In this document: piece by piece, positions 26,113-35,487 of the stretch
How the letters are laid out: the number at the start of each line of letters is the position of its first letter
Numbering within the stretch: the stretch's first letter is position 1
Assembly: GCF_002420705.1 (NCBI RefSeq)
Contig: NZ_DIIM01000003.1
Coordinates: 143,923 to 207,922 of the forward strand
Reading direction: 5' to 3'
Length of the DNA: 64,000 bases
Source of the DNA: Sphingobacterium sp. UBA5670
Lineage (GTDB): Bacteria; Bacteroidota; Bacteroidia; Sphingobacteriales; Sphingobacteriaceae
Notes under the pieces: model-generated
Databases searched by the model: none
What the model was told of the DNA's origin: nothing
What the model saw: the letters and a program-made list of their open reading frames with translations, nothing else
Translations under genes and position numbers: made by a program

Positions 26113-27258
26113 CTAAAGAATAATCTTCATCTGCTGACAACTGAAAATGTTTCGGGCAGATTCCAAATTTACAGAAAATTGCTTTAAGTCTATCTCACCA
26201 TGCATCACTTGCGCTATAACTTTCACGAGCTCCTCTTTACTATCACAAAGAAATCCTATGGGGCCACAAGCATCAAAAATAGATTCAAAATAGTCATTTC
26301 TTAAGGCTATTACAAATTTATTCTGTTGAATTGCATCAAATATCGCTCCACTAGCAGTAAATTGATAATGCCTGTTATCGTAAAAAAATAAGATATAATC
26401 CAATTTACTTACCTCTTTATTAAATTTGTCACGGTCAATAAATACATTTGGTAGAGAGGCAAATTTAATATATGGATAGTCTTTAGTATCAAAATTATGC
26501 CAGCCGATCAAATGAGCTGAAAAGGATGCAGCGTATTTGTCTGAAAAATATTTTGTGATCTCATCAAACATCTTAAAGCCTTTGGCTTCAGTTGCTACAC
26601 CAACCCAACCAAACCGTATATTATCGCTCTTATTATCATTCTTTGCTACTGGGGCTGTAAATATATAGGGGTGATGAAGAGAAATCATATTTTTAGCTAA
26701 ATTTGGATAATATTTACTCAAATTTCGCACGATCGATGGCCCAAGAATAATCAGTTTTAAATTTTTAGGTAAAGTCCCCCTAAAAAATGGTTTCAAAAAA
26801 AGGGAATACCAAAACAACGGACTTGTTACTTTATAGGATGAAAATAAATAACCTAATTCACCATGGCACACAACGTATGTAGGCGTTTTTAAAATTCTTG
26901 AAAGAATTTTAAAGATAACTGCAAACAATGGATTTAGTGAAGGAAAGATAACGGTGTGTGCCCTAAACTTGATTAGATAAAAAATATTTAACAAAGATCC
27001 ATAAAGATACCTAAAGAAAATAGCATAAAACGAATTTCCCTTCGGGAGAGATTTTTCATGAAATACGATTCGATTTAATAGTTTATGAAATCCATGATCT
27101 TCTTTCAACAGGTTTTTAATATTACTGATCGCCGATTTATCCGCAATATAAGTTAAGGACCCTGTTGTGCTATTTAAAACAACATATAAAAACGAAGCAT
27201 TAAACATCTCGTGAAATCCGCCAACGGAAAAAGTATCAACGACAACAGTTCTTCTCAT
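26113..27258 (-). CDS. GT-B-like glycosyltransferase, divergent
   Basis: This 381-aa protein looks like a GT-B glycosyltransferase. An N-terminal part holds a membrane-proximal FRYLYGSLLNIFYLIKF and FPSLNPLFAVIFKILS, and a C-terminal domain begins IRFGWVGVATEAKGFKMFDE. DYILFFYDNRHYQFTASGAIFDAIQQ aligns with the place where family-4-like enzymes carry their donor-binding Glu. The classical EX7E is not present, so family assignment is weaker than for its neighbours. It overlaps the upstream GT2 gene by 4 nt (ATGA), so the two are probably translated together. The donor sugar is unknown. Confidence 0.7.
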   Translation of the reverse strand: MRRTVVVDTFSVGGFHEMFNASFLYVVLNSTTGSLTYIADKSAISNIKNLLKEDHGFHKLLNRIVFHEKSLPKGNSFYAIFFRYLYGSLLNIFYLIKFRAHTVIFPSLNPLFAVIFKILSRILKTPTYVVCHGELGYLFSSYKVTSPLFWYSLFLKPFFRGTLPKNLKLIILGPSIVRNLSKYYPNLAKNMISLHHPYIFTAPVAKNDNKSDNIRFGWVGVATEAKGFKMFDEITKYFSDKYAASFSAHLIGWHNFDTKDYPYIKFASLPNVFIDRDKFNKEVSKLDYILFFYDNRHYQFTASGAIFDAIQQNKFVIALRNDYFESIFDACGPIGFLCDSKEELVKVIAQVMHGEIDLKQFSVNLESARNIFSCQQMKIIL

Positions 27259-28217
27259 GATTTATTTTTTAATACTCCTAAAATGCGATTCTTTTGGAAT
27301 GCTCTAAAGTAATTTATCCGCAAATTCAATGCATTGACTAAAATTCCACAGCCTGTAACAAGTTTTTTAAAATCCCTAAAACTCATTTGTGAATGCACAC
27401 TTCCCGCCTGTACCGAAAGCCAACGCAAAAATAACTGCTCAGGCAATATAATATGATTTTTAATGGTCAAATCTTTGATCCAGGTAATATAAAGATTCGC
27501 GGCATGGAGCTTACGTTCGATTACTGTCTTAGACGTTACATCCGACGAAATATTTACACCGCTAAAGCGCCAATATACCTTCGACTCCAGGACAGTAATC
27601 TGTTTGTTGTTATGTAATGAATATAAAAACCAAGTGGCGTCATCCGATGCCCAAGCTAACGGAAAATCAACGAATTTAAATCTTTCGAATAATGAACGAT
27701 GAAAGATATACTCAACGGCATAACTGCGATAGCCATTACAAGCTAATCTATTCCGGATAAAATCTGCTGAAAGTATTGATCCTTTTGTATCATTAAGGGC
27801 ATCAAATTTTATATAATCCGGATGAAGTTTTCCATCTACATCAATAACTTGTGTGTGAAATTTATAGAACAAACTTTGATCACTGTTATTGTCATAAAAT
27901 ACCTGAACCGCGTCGCTCTCAATGACGTCATCATCAGAGAAGAGCCATATCCATTCCTCATCGGACAAATCAATACATCTCTCCCATTGATTTACCAATG
28001 ACTTGCCTCCCAAATTATCCTCAAAACGATGGTATCTAATATCGAGTTTATCGTTGTATTTATCCAGTATCGAGTGAATGGGATAAGGGCTATTATCATC
28101 ACCGATATATACAGTAAAACTCTTTATCGTCTGACGGCTTAAGCTCTCCAACGTATATTCTAGAAAATCATTTTTATAATATGGAATGACAATCGCTAAT
28201 TTCGACTTACACATCAT
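27255..28217 (-). CDS. GT2 family glycosyltransferase
   Basis: This 320-aa GT-A enzyme begins KLAIVIPYYKNDFLEYTLES, then YIGDDNSPYPIHSIL and the acidic metal motif LFSDDDVIES at about residue 95. The middle part holds CNGYRSYAVEYIFHRSLF and FPLAWASDDATWFLYSL, consistent with a catalytic Asp region. It transfers a sugar to the block A repeat. Two adjacent ATGs are possible starts and differ by one residue. It lies 3 nt after the GT4 gene and overlaps the next gene by 4 nt, so it is embedded in the operon. Confidence 0.88.
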   Translation of the reverse strand: MMCKSKLAIVIPYYKNDFLEYTLESLSRQTIKSFTVYIGDDNSPYPIHSILDKYNDKLDIRYHRFEDNLGGKSLVNQWERCIDLSDEEWIWLFSDDDVIESDAVQVFYDNNSDQSLFYKFHTQVIDVDGKLHPDYIKFDALNDTKGSILSADFIRNRLACNGYRSYAVEYIFHRSLFERFKFVDFPLAWASDDATWFLYSLHNNKQITVLESKVYWRFSGVNISSDVTSKTVIERKLHAANLYITWIKDLTIKNHIILPEQLFLRWLSVQAGSVHSQMSFRDFKKLVTGCGILVNALNLRINYFRAFQKNRILGVLKNKS

Positions 28218-28220
28218 AGA

Positions 28221-29327
28221 TCAACTATTTAAACAAGCATGAATTTTTTTTGCTATAAAAGACCAACTAAACTCCTGTTCTGCCCGGGATATGATAGCGA
28301 CTTCTGAAGGGAGATGAATCTTTACATCAATAATCGACTGTAAGATAACGGCTAGTTTTTTAAAATTTCCGATCTCAAAAAAAAGCCCATAGGGTCCAGC
28401 TATCTCTTGAGCGGGAGTAAGATCTGTCGAAACAACATAACATCCACAAGATACACCTTCCAACAGAGCTATGCCAAAACTTTCAAATTTAGAAGTCTGA
28501 ACAAATACTTTAGATCTCCGCAGCTTACTTAACAACATATTTCTATCCATAACGGCCCCGGTAAATAAAACTTTACTTTTTAGCCCTGGATTTTGTGCAA
28601 AAAAACGGACTATTTCTTGCTCGAAACTCGCTGCAATAGGCCCTATAAATTCGACCTCCCACCCTCCAAGGTCAATTTCAGCCAATGCTTTTAACATCGT
28701 CAGATTGTCCTTTTCCGGCGCACCAATACGTCCAACCAATACAATTCTGTTTTCTTTATATTCCGTCAATTCCCGTCCATTCACAAACGCTAACTTATCA
28801 AAATCAAAACCATTTGGAATATAAGCAACCCGCAAAGCGAGATTGCTATTAAAAAAAATTTTCAGTGATTGCGTTTCGACAGAAATCAAATCAATTTTGT
28901 TATATAAATATACCTTAAATCTCCTCCATAATCCAGTAGATTTGGCCAGTTTACTCTCCTTAATGCTATCATTTGCATCCAATTTAAAATAGAACTTGAC
29001 GCGATTGAAGGTAATTGCTTTTACGAACAAAGCAACCAAAGTTTTAATAAATGATTGATGAAAAAACATCACAACATCAAATCTCCTCAAGTGGAATAAA
29101 AGGAAGATAAATATATTCAAATTTTCGTTATCAAAAATCCGCCTAATCTTATAGTAAGATAGGCCATGGACTTCATTATCAAGATAACCCATATCTTCCC
29201 TTCTTTCATAGCAGGCAATAGATGATTTATAATACCCTTCTTTTTGTAAAAAATAAGGAACCATTCCTACATCTTTAACTAAATGAATATTAGTTCCATT
29301 AGGAAAAATTGTTATAAAACGTTTCAT
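28221..29327 (-). CDS. GT4 glycosyltransferase
   Basis: This 368-aa GT-B enzyme has a divergent N-terminal acceptor domain and a clear GT4 donor domain. The latter includes YIPNGFDFDKL, RIVLVGRIGAPEKDN, VLFTGAVMDRNMLLSKL and SKFESFGIALLEGVSCGCYV, which contains the EX7E pair. It should use a nucleotide sugar as a retaining transferase on the lipid-linked repeat. The start ATG overlaps the stop of the preceding GT2 by 4 nt, and the stop is 3 nt before the next GT2, showing tight operon packing. Confidence 0.9.
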   Translation of the reverse strand: MKRFITIFPNGTNIHLVKDVGMVPYFLQKEGYYKSSIACYERREDMGYLDNEVHGLSYYKIRRIFDNENLNIFIFLLFHLRRFDVVMFFHQSFIKTLVALFVKAITFNRVKFYFKLDANDSIKESKLAKSTGLWRRFKVYLYNKIDLISVETQSLKIFFNSNLALRVAYIPNGFDFDKLAFVNGRELTEYKENRIVLVGRIGAPEKDNLTMLKALAEIDLGGWEVEFIGPIAASFEQEIVRFFAQNPGLKSKVLFTGAVMDRNMLLSKLRRSKVFVQTSKFESFGIALLEGVSCGCYVVSTDLTPAQEIAGPYGLFFEIGNFKKLAVILQSIIDVKIHLPSEVAIISRAEQEFSWSFIAKKIHACLNS

Positions 29328-30217
29328 ATACTCTCTATCTTTCGTATCAAATGCAATTTATCCCTATATGCTGCAACTTTAACGTGTGTGCGTTTCAACC
29401 GGTTGTAGATTATAAGGAGGGTATAAAACAACGTTTCTACTTTATATGAAAACCAAATCAAATAACGCTGGTTAGTTTTGGTATAATAGAGTTTTTCACT
29501 TTGACGCATACGCAAAGCTATTTTTTCGTCATTCGACTCACTCTGTCCTTCTAAATGAATAATTTTTGCATCCGGAAGCGAAATAACTTTGTAACCTAAT
29601 TTGCGCACACGAAAGGTTAACTCCACTTCTTCATAATACATAAAAAAATCTTCATCGAACCCGCCTGCTTTATGAAATAAAGATCTCGAAATAAATAAAT
29701 CCGCTCCCGATATATAACCCACATTTTGAGGTTTTCCAGTGCTATTAAAACTGCCCACCTGACCTAAAACCTTACTAAGCTTATAATAACATAAAAAATC
29801 AATTTCCGCCAGCAAACTTGGCAAGAAACTCCAACAGGAGAAAGCTGGCTGAAGGTTAAGGTCATATAAATTGCCCCCTACTATACCAACGTGTTTATTA
29901 TTTTCACAAAATTCATAAAATTGACCGATAGCATTATTTAATAAAATTGTATCCGGATTTAAAAGAAAAAGATATTTCCCTTTTGCGACGCTTGCGCCGA
30001 AATTGTTACCCGATCCAAAGCCTCGGTTTTCCGGATTCTTTAGCAAAATTACGTTGCTATAAAAGGTATGTATAGATTCGATATCCCGCTGCAGTGAATC
30101 ATTATCAATGACAATAATCTCGAACGCCAAGCCACTCGTATGTTTATAAATTGACTCAATCGCCTTGAGGATCAACTGAAAAGAGTTATAATTGACAATT
30201 AAAATAGATACGTCCAT
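29324..30217 (-). CDS. GT2 glycosyltransferase, WbbL/rhamnosyltransferase-like
   Basis: This 297-aa GT-A enzyme has the pattern of WbbL-like rhamnosyltransferases. It begins VSILIVNYNSFQLILKAIES, then IIVIDNDS, ENRGFGSGNNFGA and FLLNPDTILL (NPD in place of DxD). The later YISGADLFISRSLFHKAGGF and FDEDFFMYYEEVELTFRVRK hold the catalytic acidic cluster. A dTDP-rhamnose or similar donor is possible, but no rml genes are in the window. The ATG overlaps the flippase stop by one base (TAATG), and the stop overlaps the next GT4 start. Confidence 0.9.
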   Translation of the reverse strand: MDVSILIVNYNSFQLILKAIESIYKHTSGLAFEIIVIDNDSLQRDIESIHTFYSNVILLKNPENRGFGSGNNFGASVAKGKYLFLLNPDTILLNNAIGQFYEFCENNKHVGIVGGNLYDLNLQPAFSCWSFLPSLLAEIDFLCYYKLSKVLGQVGSFNSTGKPQNVGYISGADLFISRSLFHKAGGFDEDFFMYYEEVELTFRVRKLGYKVISLPDAKIIHLEGQSESNDEKIALRMRQSEKLYYTKTNQRYLIWFSYKVETLFYTLLIIYNRLKRTHVKVAAYRDKLHLIRKIESI

Positions 30218-31506
30218 TACTTCAAAATGTTTTTACATATACCGATTACAGCTGCCAAAGAAAACCTGTCGATCAGCAAGATATTGACATCCTTTTTTAT
30301 CAAAGAAATATAAAGTGCCCCTAAAACAAAAATTTCTATCAACAAGTAACTAAAACTGGTTCCAATAAAACCATATTGGGAACTCAGTAATAAATTGAGC
30401 AAAAATCCGATAAGTGCAGCCATTGCAGTAACACGGAAAAAGTCTTTGTCCATCTTCAAATTTAACATGGTCTGGATACCCAAAAAAGTGTTTACCATTG
30501 ATATTAAAGGAAGAAAGGCCAAAATCTTAAGTGGCTCAATAGCATCATCAAATTTATTTCCATAAATCAGGTGGATTGTAAAAGGTGCTAAGAAGAATAT
30601 TGACAGCCCCACAAACAACAAAGCATAGATTAAGACTGGTAGCAGACTTCGCAGAACATTTAAACCTTCTTCGACGTCGTTTTTAAAGGCTTTTGAAATA
30701 AAAGGAAAAAGTACAGTAGAGAGCGGTAAATTAAGAACATTGATTACGATAAATATCAATGATTGTGCAGTCGTATAGTATCCAACTTCGGCTTTTGATG
30801 CAAAAAAACCCAATACAATAATATTTGTGGTTGTATAAATAGAAACAACAAAGGATGATAAATACATCATCCGTTCTTCTAATAGAAGCTTCCAGACTTT
30901 TTTAATAGATACAACCGTAAAATGTAAACGAAATTTCTTAACTGCAAAAACGTTTAAAAAAGCTGAAATCCCAAAAGCTAATACAAAATTAATCAGTGGC
31001 AAAACAATAAGATCATTTTCATTTTTTACCAAAATCAAAATAAAAATGCAATTGAGTAAACCCCTTAAAAAATTAGTAAAGGCAAAAATATTCAGATATT
31101 GCATACCCTGAAACACATACTGTGGTGTTAGGCAAGTAGCGATACAGGAGCCAAAGACGATTATGGCAACCGGCTTATTGCTAGCTAAAGGATTGAATAC
31201 AAATAAAGATACGGCGAACAAGATAATGGAAACTAAAAATAAATAAGCCCGAGCCGTCATAACCTCTGAAAAAACTCTACTTATGGAGGAAGGATCTGCA
31301 GCGATGCGCCTTGTTGCTGTATAGTCAAACCCATAAGATATCAAAATATTGAAATAGGCTACAAACGCGGTTGCATAATTGATAATACCATATCCTTCCG
31401 GTCCAATAATGCGAGAAACATAAGGTATCGTAATTAATGGAAATGCATAATTGATCAACTGTACAAGCCCTAACGATGCAAAACTCTGCAATAAACTCTT
31501 GCGCAT
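30217..31506 (-). CDS. Wzx-type oligosaccharide flippase, set 2
   Basis: This 429-aa membrane protein of the polysaccharide transporter family has about 12 helices. It begins LVQLINYAFPLITIPYVSRI, followed by IGPEGYGIINYATAFVAYFN, the N-terminal signature of Wzx proteins from the PST family. It should flip the block A lipid-linked repeat for the polymerase at 25010. It differs strongly from the flippase at 11481-13001, which belongs to another MOP branch, so the two probably serve different repeat units. It is 15 nt after the Wzz-like gene and one base into the next gene. The start is an ATG. Confidence 0.9.
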   Translation of the reverse strand: MRKSLLQSFASLGLVQLINYAFPLITIPYVSRIIGPEGYGIINYATAFVAYFNILISYGFDYTATRRIAADPSSISRVFSEVMTARAYLFLVSIILFAVSLFVFNPLASNKPVAIIVFGSCIATCLTPQYVFQGMQYLNIFAFTNFLRGLLNCIFILILVKNENDLIVLPLINFVLAFGISAFLNVFAVKKFRLHFTVVSIKKVWKLLLEERMMYLSSFVVSIYTTTNIIVLGFFASKAEVGYYTTAQSLIFIVINVLNLPLSTVLFPFISKAFKNDVEEGLNVLRSLLPVLIYALLFVGLSIFFLAPFTIHLIYGNKFDDAIEPLKILAFLPLISMVNTFLGIQTMLNLKMDKDFFRVTAMAALIGFLLNLLLSSQYGFIGTSFSYLLIEIFVLGALYISLIKKDVNILLIDRFSLAAVIGICKNILK

Positions 31507-31521
31507 TATTTAAAGATAATT

Positions 31522-32586
31522 TTAAGCAATTTGCGTTTTGCTCATTGCTGATTTGTAAAATCTAATTGACGTCAATATTAATGCTGACAAAATAGAACAT
31601 AATATAAAACCAATTATGAAATAGAGCTTTTTATTGACAATTTTATTTTCGAGCGGAAACGTAGGGATATCGATTAATTGAATAAGAGGCGATTCTTTTA
31701 ATAGCGTCATTTTCGTTATCTCTAAATTTTGAACCAATTGGTTTAATATCGCTTTATTTGTTTCGGCAGAAAATTGAGAACGTTGACTAGGTACTATCCG
31801 TTGTGCTTGACGCGTAGGATTTAAATTTGGCGTAGCATCAACAATAGAGGCCATTGTATTAATGTTTCCATTCATAATACTCCTGATCGAATCCGCTTGC
31901 TGTTGTAATAGCTGAATATTATACTGCGCCTTTTTTGTTTTTGTCTGCATGTAAAAGTCATTCACTTCTTGCACTAAGGCAGTATTAAACTCCTTCGCAA
32001 AAGACTCGTTAAATGAGGTAATCTCGACTTTAATAATCGACAACTTTTTATCAAGCTTATCAACTTTTAAATTTTTCTTTAAAATCTGACCAATCACTTT
32101 ATTCATCAAACTATCTCGCTTTCGCGCCTGAGCCCCATTATATGGTTTTCGAAAATCAATATTCTCATCATCTTTCCCCTTTTCTTCTTCCACCGCGAGA
32201 TAACGATCGATTAAAAGTTTATTCTTATCCGAAGGGGAAATTTTGAGCAAAGTTGCCTGAAGCATTTTGCGAGATTTATAAAATTCCAATAAATTATCTC
32301 CTTGAAAAATCCCTGTATTTGATCCGCCATTATCCAATCCTACCATAGAAGCAAGACTTTCATATTGACTCATGCCGCCACTCTTTTCACCTGCTTCTAG
32401 CACAAAAGTGGTCGTAGCAGTATAAACATTTTTTTTAGATTTGGCATAAAAAAAACCGACGCCCCCTCCTATCAATCCTGCTAAAAGCAATATATACCAT
32501 TTGGAAATTAGGAATTTCATCCAATTCTGAATTAAATGCACTAATTCCTTTAAAGACATTTCTCCCTTTTCTCGCATAGCATCCAT
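31522..32586 (-). CDS. Wzz-like chain-length/export protein without kinase domain
   Basis: This 354-aa protein has the Wzz domain layout. The first membrane helix is about residues 26-47 (WYILLLAGLIGGGVGFFYA), then comes a long periplasmic coiled-coil region with the typical VYTATTTFVLEAGEK start, and a second helix near the C terminus (KLYFIIGFILCSILSALIL) with a PxxP-like LIDIPTFPLENK before it. No Walker motifs or Tyr cluster follow, so it is not a Wzc-type autokinase. It likely regulates chain length and links the polymerase to the export protein. A TTG-initiated extension would run into the upstream gene; the ATG at 32586 leaves 16 nt. Confidence 0.88.
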   Translation of the reverse strand: MDAMREKGEMSLKELVHLIQNWMKFLISKWYILLLAGLIGGGVGFFYAKSKKNVYTATTTFVLEAGEKSGGMSQYESLASMVGLDNGGSNTGIFQGDNLLEFYKSRKMLQATLLKISPSDKNKLLIDRYLAVEEEKGKDDENIDFRKPYNGAQARKRDSLMNKVIGQILKKNLKVDKLDKKLSIIKVEITSFNESFAKEFNTALVQEVNDFYMQTKTKKAQYNIQLLQQQADSIRSIMNGNINTMASIVDATPNLNPTRQAQRIVPSQRSQFSAETNKAILNQLVQNLEITKMTLLKESPLIQLIDIPTFPLENKIVNKKLYFIIGFILCSILSALILTSIRFYKSAMSKTQIA

Positions 32587-32602
32587 CTCGATCTTACCTA
32601 TT

Positions 32603-35131
32603 TTAACGTAACAATGATACAATAATAGCTGCCAGCGAAGCAATACCTGTTCCTAACCCTACCCAACCTTGAGCACTCATACGCTCTCTCGGTGCGCGTT
32701 TGGGAACAACAATTTCAGCTCCTGGCTTAACCTCTGGATATCCACCATCTTTACCTTTTACTGCTCCATTCGCATATTGAACAAAGACACGTTTCTTTAG
32801 GGCATTGTCGGTAAATCCTCCGGCCTGGTTAATATAGTATTTTAGGTTCTTCCCCTTAACATAAACCACATTATTAGGATTCAATACTTCCCCGACGACC
32901 TTTACTGTTTCCAATTCCTTTGGCACATTGATAATATCGCCGTCTAGAACTAAAAGGTCTCCCTTTTCATAGGGCTTCTCCAAAATTTTATTCAATTCAA
33001 TTCCTACAAGGTCACTCGGTTCAATATCAGAAGCCGACATTCCTTGTTGCGATACTTTTGCCAAAGCGGAACTTTTTGCTTTGGAGCCATCGTTATTCTT
33101 TTCGGTATCCTGATCTAAACTAGAATCTTTCTGATTAATATCTTCATCTAAGTTGTCTTTTTCCAATTCTTTCTTCAACCGCTCATTTTCCTTTTTCTCT
33201 TCAGCTTTCAATTTAGACATCCCCGTACGTTTTAGGGAAGCACCTTCCGTATAGGCATAGGGAGTTAAACCTCCAGCACGTTTAATAATATCCGAAATAC
33301 GTTCATCTTCACGCGCAATGGTATAAAAACCAGGATAAAGCACCTCTCCTTCGATTTTGACCTGACGTTGTGTACGGAACCCTGCATCGCCTAATATGGA
33401 GATAACATCATAAGGTTGTAAGGTCATGTTTGGGTCTGTGAGTACACCATCTTTAATATCCACCAAAATGGTTTTTGATGAACGATGATCAGTCACATCG
33501 AGGTGTTGAATTCGGCGAGCAATTTCTACCCGTGCATTTTTAGCCGCCTCTGTAAATCCACCGGCTTTTTGGATAAGATCTCCCAACGTAGCATTGCTCG
33601 CAAAGGGAAAATCTCCAGGAAAGCGCACTTCACCTTGCACAGTAAATTTATATTCATCTCTTAAATCAAAAATAGACGAGATTTCGATCTTATCTTCTCT
33701 TTTTAAGGGAATATCTGCCGCATTGCCAGCTAAGATTTCACGTACATTGAAATTGATCAGTTCCGAAGTATTATCTGCTTTTAAACGGTTGATGATACCA
33801 CGCTCTAAAAAGGCATCTTCACGTACACCATCTGCCATTTCCAAAACCTGTTTTAATGTCATCCCTGGCTCCAAGCCAAAAATACCCGGGCGGAATACAG
33901 CACCTAATACACTGATACGATTGGCAAAGCGTTCCAATATGGGCTCTACAATATATTGGTCTCCACCTTTGGGTGTATAGTTTGCAAACTGGTCTGCATA
34001 GATATCCTGTACACTGCGTTCGCGGCCTGTTGTTTGGAGTACTTTAACTTTGGCACTATAGGCGTTCTCGGTAAAATCCCCAGCGTAACGCAAAATATCC
34101 GATAAGGACTCTCCAGCCACTGTTTCAAAAATTGCCGGACGCTTAACTTCGCCTTCAAACTGCACTCTTGCCCCGTATACGGGTATATGGATAATATCTT
34201 GATCCTGAAGACGGATATTTCCCTGCTGTATGCCATTAGCCAAAAAATCATAGACATCAATGGTGCTTACCACACGATTGCCACGAATTACCTGAATATT
34301 ACGATAGGTCCCGTTTTTATTAGGTCCGCCAGAGGCATATAATGCATTGAATACCGTCGCTAAAGAGGGTAAACTATAGGTTCCGGGTTTCGTCACCGCA
34401 CCTGTCAAGGTCACACGAATGGTACGGATATTACCAATATTGACACTCACCTGTGTTCGTCCCGAACGTAGTGCAGGGTAAGTCCCGCTCAAACGTTGCT
34501 CGATCTTGCTTTTCGCCGCCGCCACAGATAAACCTGCAACATTGATTTGTCCCACATATTCTACCTTGATGGTTCCATCTGGACTTACCGGAAGTTGATA
34601 GGAGGCTTCATTATCGCCCGTGATATCTAATAGAATCTCATCGTCTGGACCAATAATATAGGAACTTGGTGTCGCCATACGCAAGTTAGGCTCAAAAGTA
34701 ATCGCGTTATTTCTAAAAAGATCTGACCCGAAGATTTTTAACTTCCCTTCTTCATTTTCGATAGAATCGCGTTTATTCGATTGTTTATTCTGCAACGAAT
34801 CTGTGTTGGAATATCCGTCCACTTGACGTCCATTATTTCGGCTATTAGCTGCGCTATTTGTTCTTCCTTTTAATTGCTCAGGTTGTTGTTTCTTGCGTTT
34901 AATTGTAGCCAAACGTTCTTTGAGCTTCTGAACCTCCACTGCAGACACACCCTGTGCACGGGCAAAACCGTCCAGTTGACTTTCATCGTAGCCCATTAAT
35001 GCGGCCTGCTTTACATATTGCTCAATCTGAGCATCACTAAGATTATCAACTTTTATATTCGCAGGGTTGGTTTGGGCATGTACTGTTCCCACAAATCCTG
35101 CTATACATAACCATAATATTATTCTTTTCAT
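32603..35131 (-). CDS. Poly-SLBB polysaccharide export protein (Wza-like)
   Basis: This 842-aa exported protein starts with a signal peptide (MKRIILWLCIAGFVGTVHAQ) and belongs to the export/SLBB family. The Poly_export domain is seen as SSYIIGPDDEILLDITG and VSPDGTIKVEYVGQI. About six SLBB repeats follow, each beginning like LTGAVTKPGTYSL, FEGEVKRPAIFE, VLGAVFRPGIFG, VQGEVRFPGDFPF, IEGEVLYPGFY and VVGEVLNPNNVV. A charged spacer lies before the last repeat. The C terminus has a hydrophobic helix, as in Bacteroidota relatives. It forms the periplasmic/outer-membrane exit channel for the glycan. A start at 35146 is possible, but Met6 (35131) begins the signal peptide and fits the promoter at 35154. 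It is the first gene of the block A operon. Confidence 0.94.
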   Translation of the reverse strand: MKRIILWLCIAGFVGTVHAQTNPANIKVDNLSDAQIEQYVKQAALMGYDESQLDGFARAQGVSAVEVQKLKERLATIKRKKQQPEQLKGRTNSAANSRNNGRQVDGYSNTDSLQNKQSNKRDSIENEEGKLKIFGSDLFRNNAITFEPNLRMATPSSYIIGPDDEILLDITGDNEASYQLPVSPDGTIKVEYVGQINVAGLSVAAAKSKIEQRLSGTYPALRSGRTQVSVNIGNIRTIRVTLTGAVTKPGTYSLPSLATVFNALYASGGPNKNGTYRNIQVIRGNRVVSTIDVYDFLANGIQQGNIRLQDQDIIHIPVYGARVQFEGEVKRPAIFETVAGESLSDILRYAGDFTENAYSAKVKVLQTTGRERSVQDIYADQFANYTPKGGDQYIVEPILERFANRISVLGAVFRPGIFGLEPGMTLKQVLEMADGVREDAFLERGIINRLKADNTSELINFNVREILAGNAADIPLKREDKIEISSIFDLRDEYKFTVQGEVRFPGDFPFASNATLGDLIQKAGGFTEAAKNARVEIARRIQHLDVTDHRSSKTILVDIKDGVLTDPNMTLQPYDVISILGDAGFRTQRQVKIEGEVLYPGFYTIAREDERISDIIKRAGGLTPYAYTEGASLKRTGMSKLKAEEKKENERLKKELEKDNLDEDINQKDSSLDQDTEKNNDGSKAKSSALAKVSQQGMSASDIEPSDLVGIELNKILEKPYEKGDLLVLDGDIINVPKELETVKVVGEVLNPNNVVYVKGKNLKYYINQAGGFTDNALKKRVFVQYANGAVKGKDGGYPEVKPGAEIVVPKRAPRERMSAQGWVGLGTGIASLAAIIVSLLR

Positions 35132-35153
35132 TCGATACGTCGGCATTTTGCCG

Positions 35154-35161
35154 CAAAATTA
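35154..35161 (-). promoter_or_regulatory. -7 box of the block A polysaccharide operon
   Basis: On the minus strand TAATTTTG at 35154-35161 fits TAnnTTTG. A convincing TTG at the -33 position is not seen. Transcription would start near 35147, leaving about 16 nt before the ATG at 35131 and excluding the alternative start at 35146. It would drive the 11-gene operon that ends at the terminator near 22570. Confidence 0.5.
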
Positions 35162-35487
35162 GTAAAACTATTTAATTAAATGGTTTATAAATTTACTCTA
35201 CGAAGCCCATTTCCCTCTCATTTTCGCTAACTGGCGGAAAGATTTATCAAAATTTTATAACGTAATTACAAGGGCATTCGCTACCTATTAATTTAAAAAT
35301 AGTACACAATAACAAATATGTACTCCCCTATTTCACTGCACCTCAACCTATTTCGAATCTATTCGAAACGCTGTTGCATGATGACATTCTATTTTTATAT
35401 TCAATTAAAACTTTCAGAACAGGAATAGATTCATTCAAGTAGAATCATGAAAGTTTTATTAACTTCGTAAAGTTAAGCATAAATTAA
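35162..35487. other. Divergent intergenic region with one small ORF
   Basis: This 326-nt AT-rich region separates the polysaccharide operon (minus) from the peptide-type cassette (plus). I see no RNA gene. A 36-codon ATG ORF runs plus-strand at 35318-35428; it contains a Cys pair and a hydrophobic Phe/Tyr-rich stretch but shows no recognisable leader. A near-match to the -7 box (TAACTTCG, about 35459-35466) precedes the lipoprotein gene at 35488. I regard the small ORF as probably chance. Confidence 0.35.

Noticed and set aside
35318..35428. 36-codon ORF upstream of the thioredoxin-like lipoprotein as a bacteriocin precursor
   Set aside because: It has no double-Gly leader or promoter of its own, and its Phe/Tyr-rich composition is what AT-rich noncoding DNA would give.
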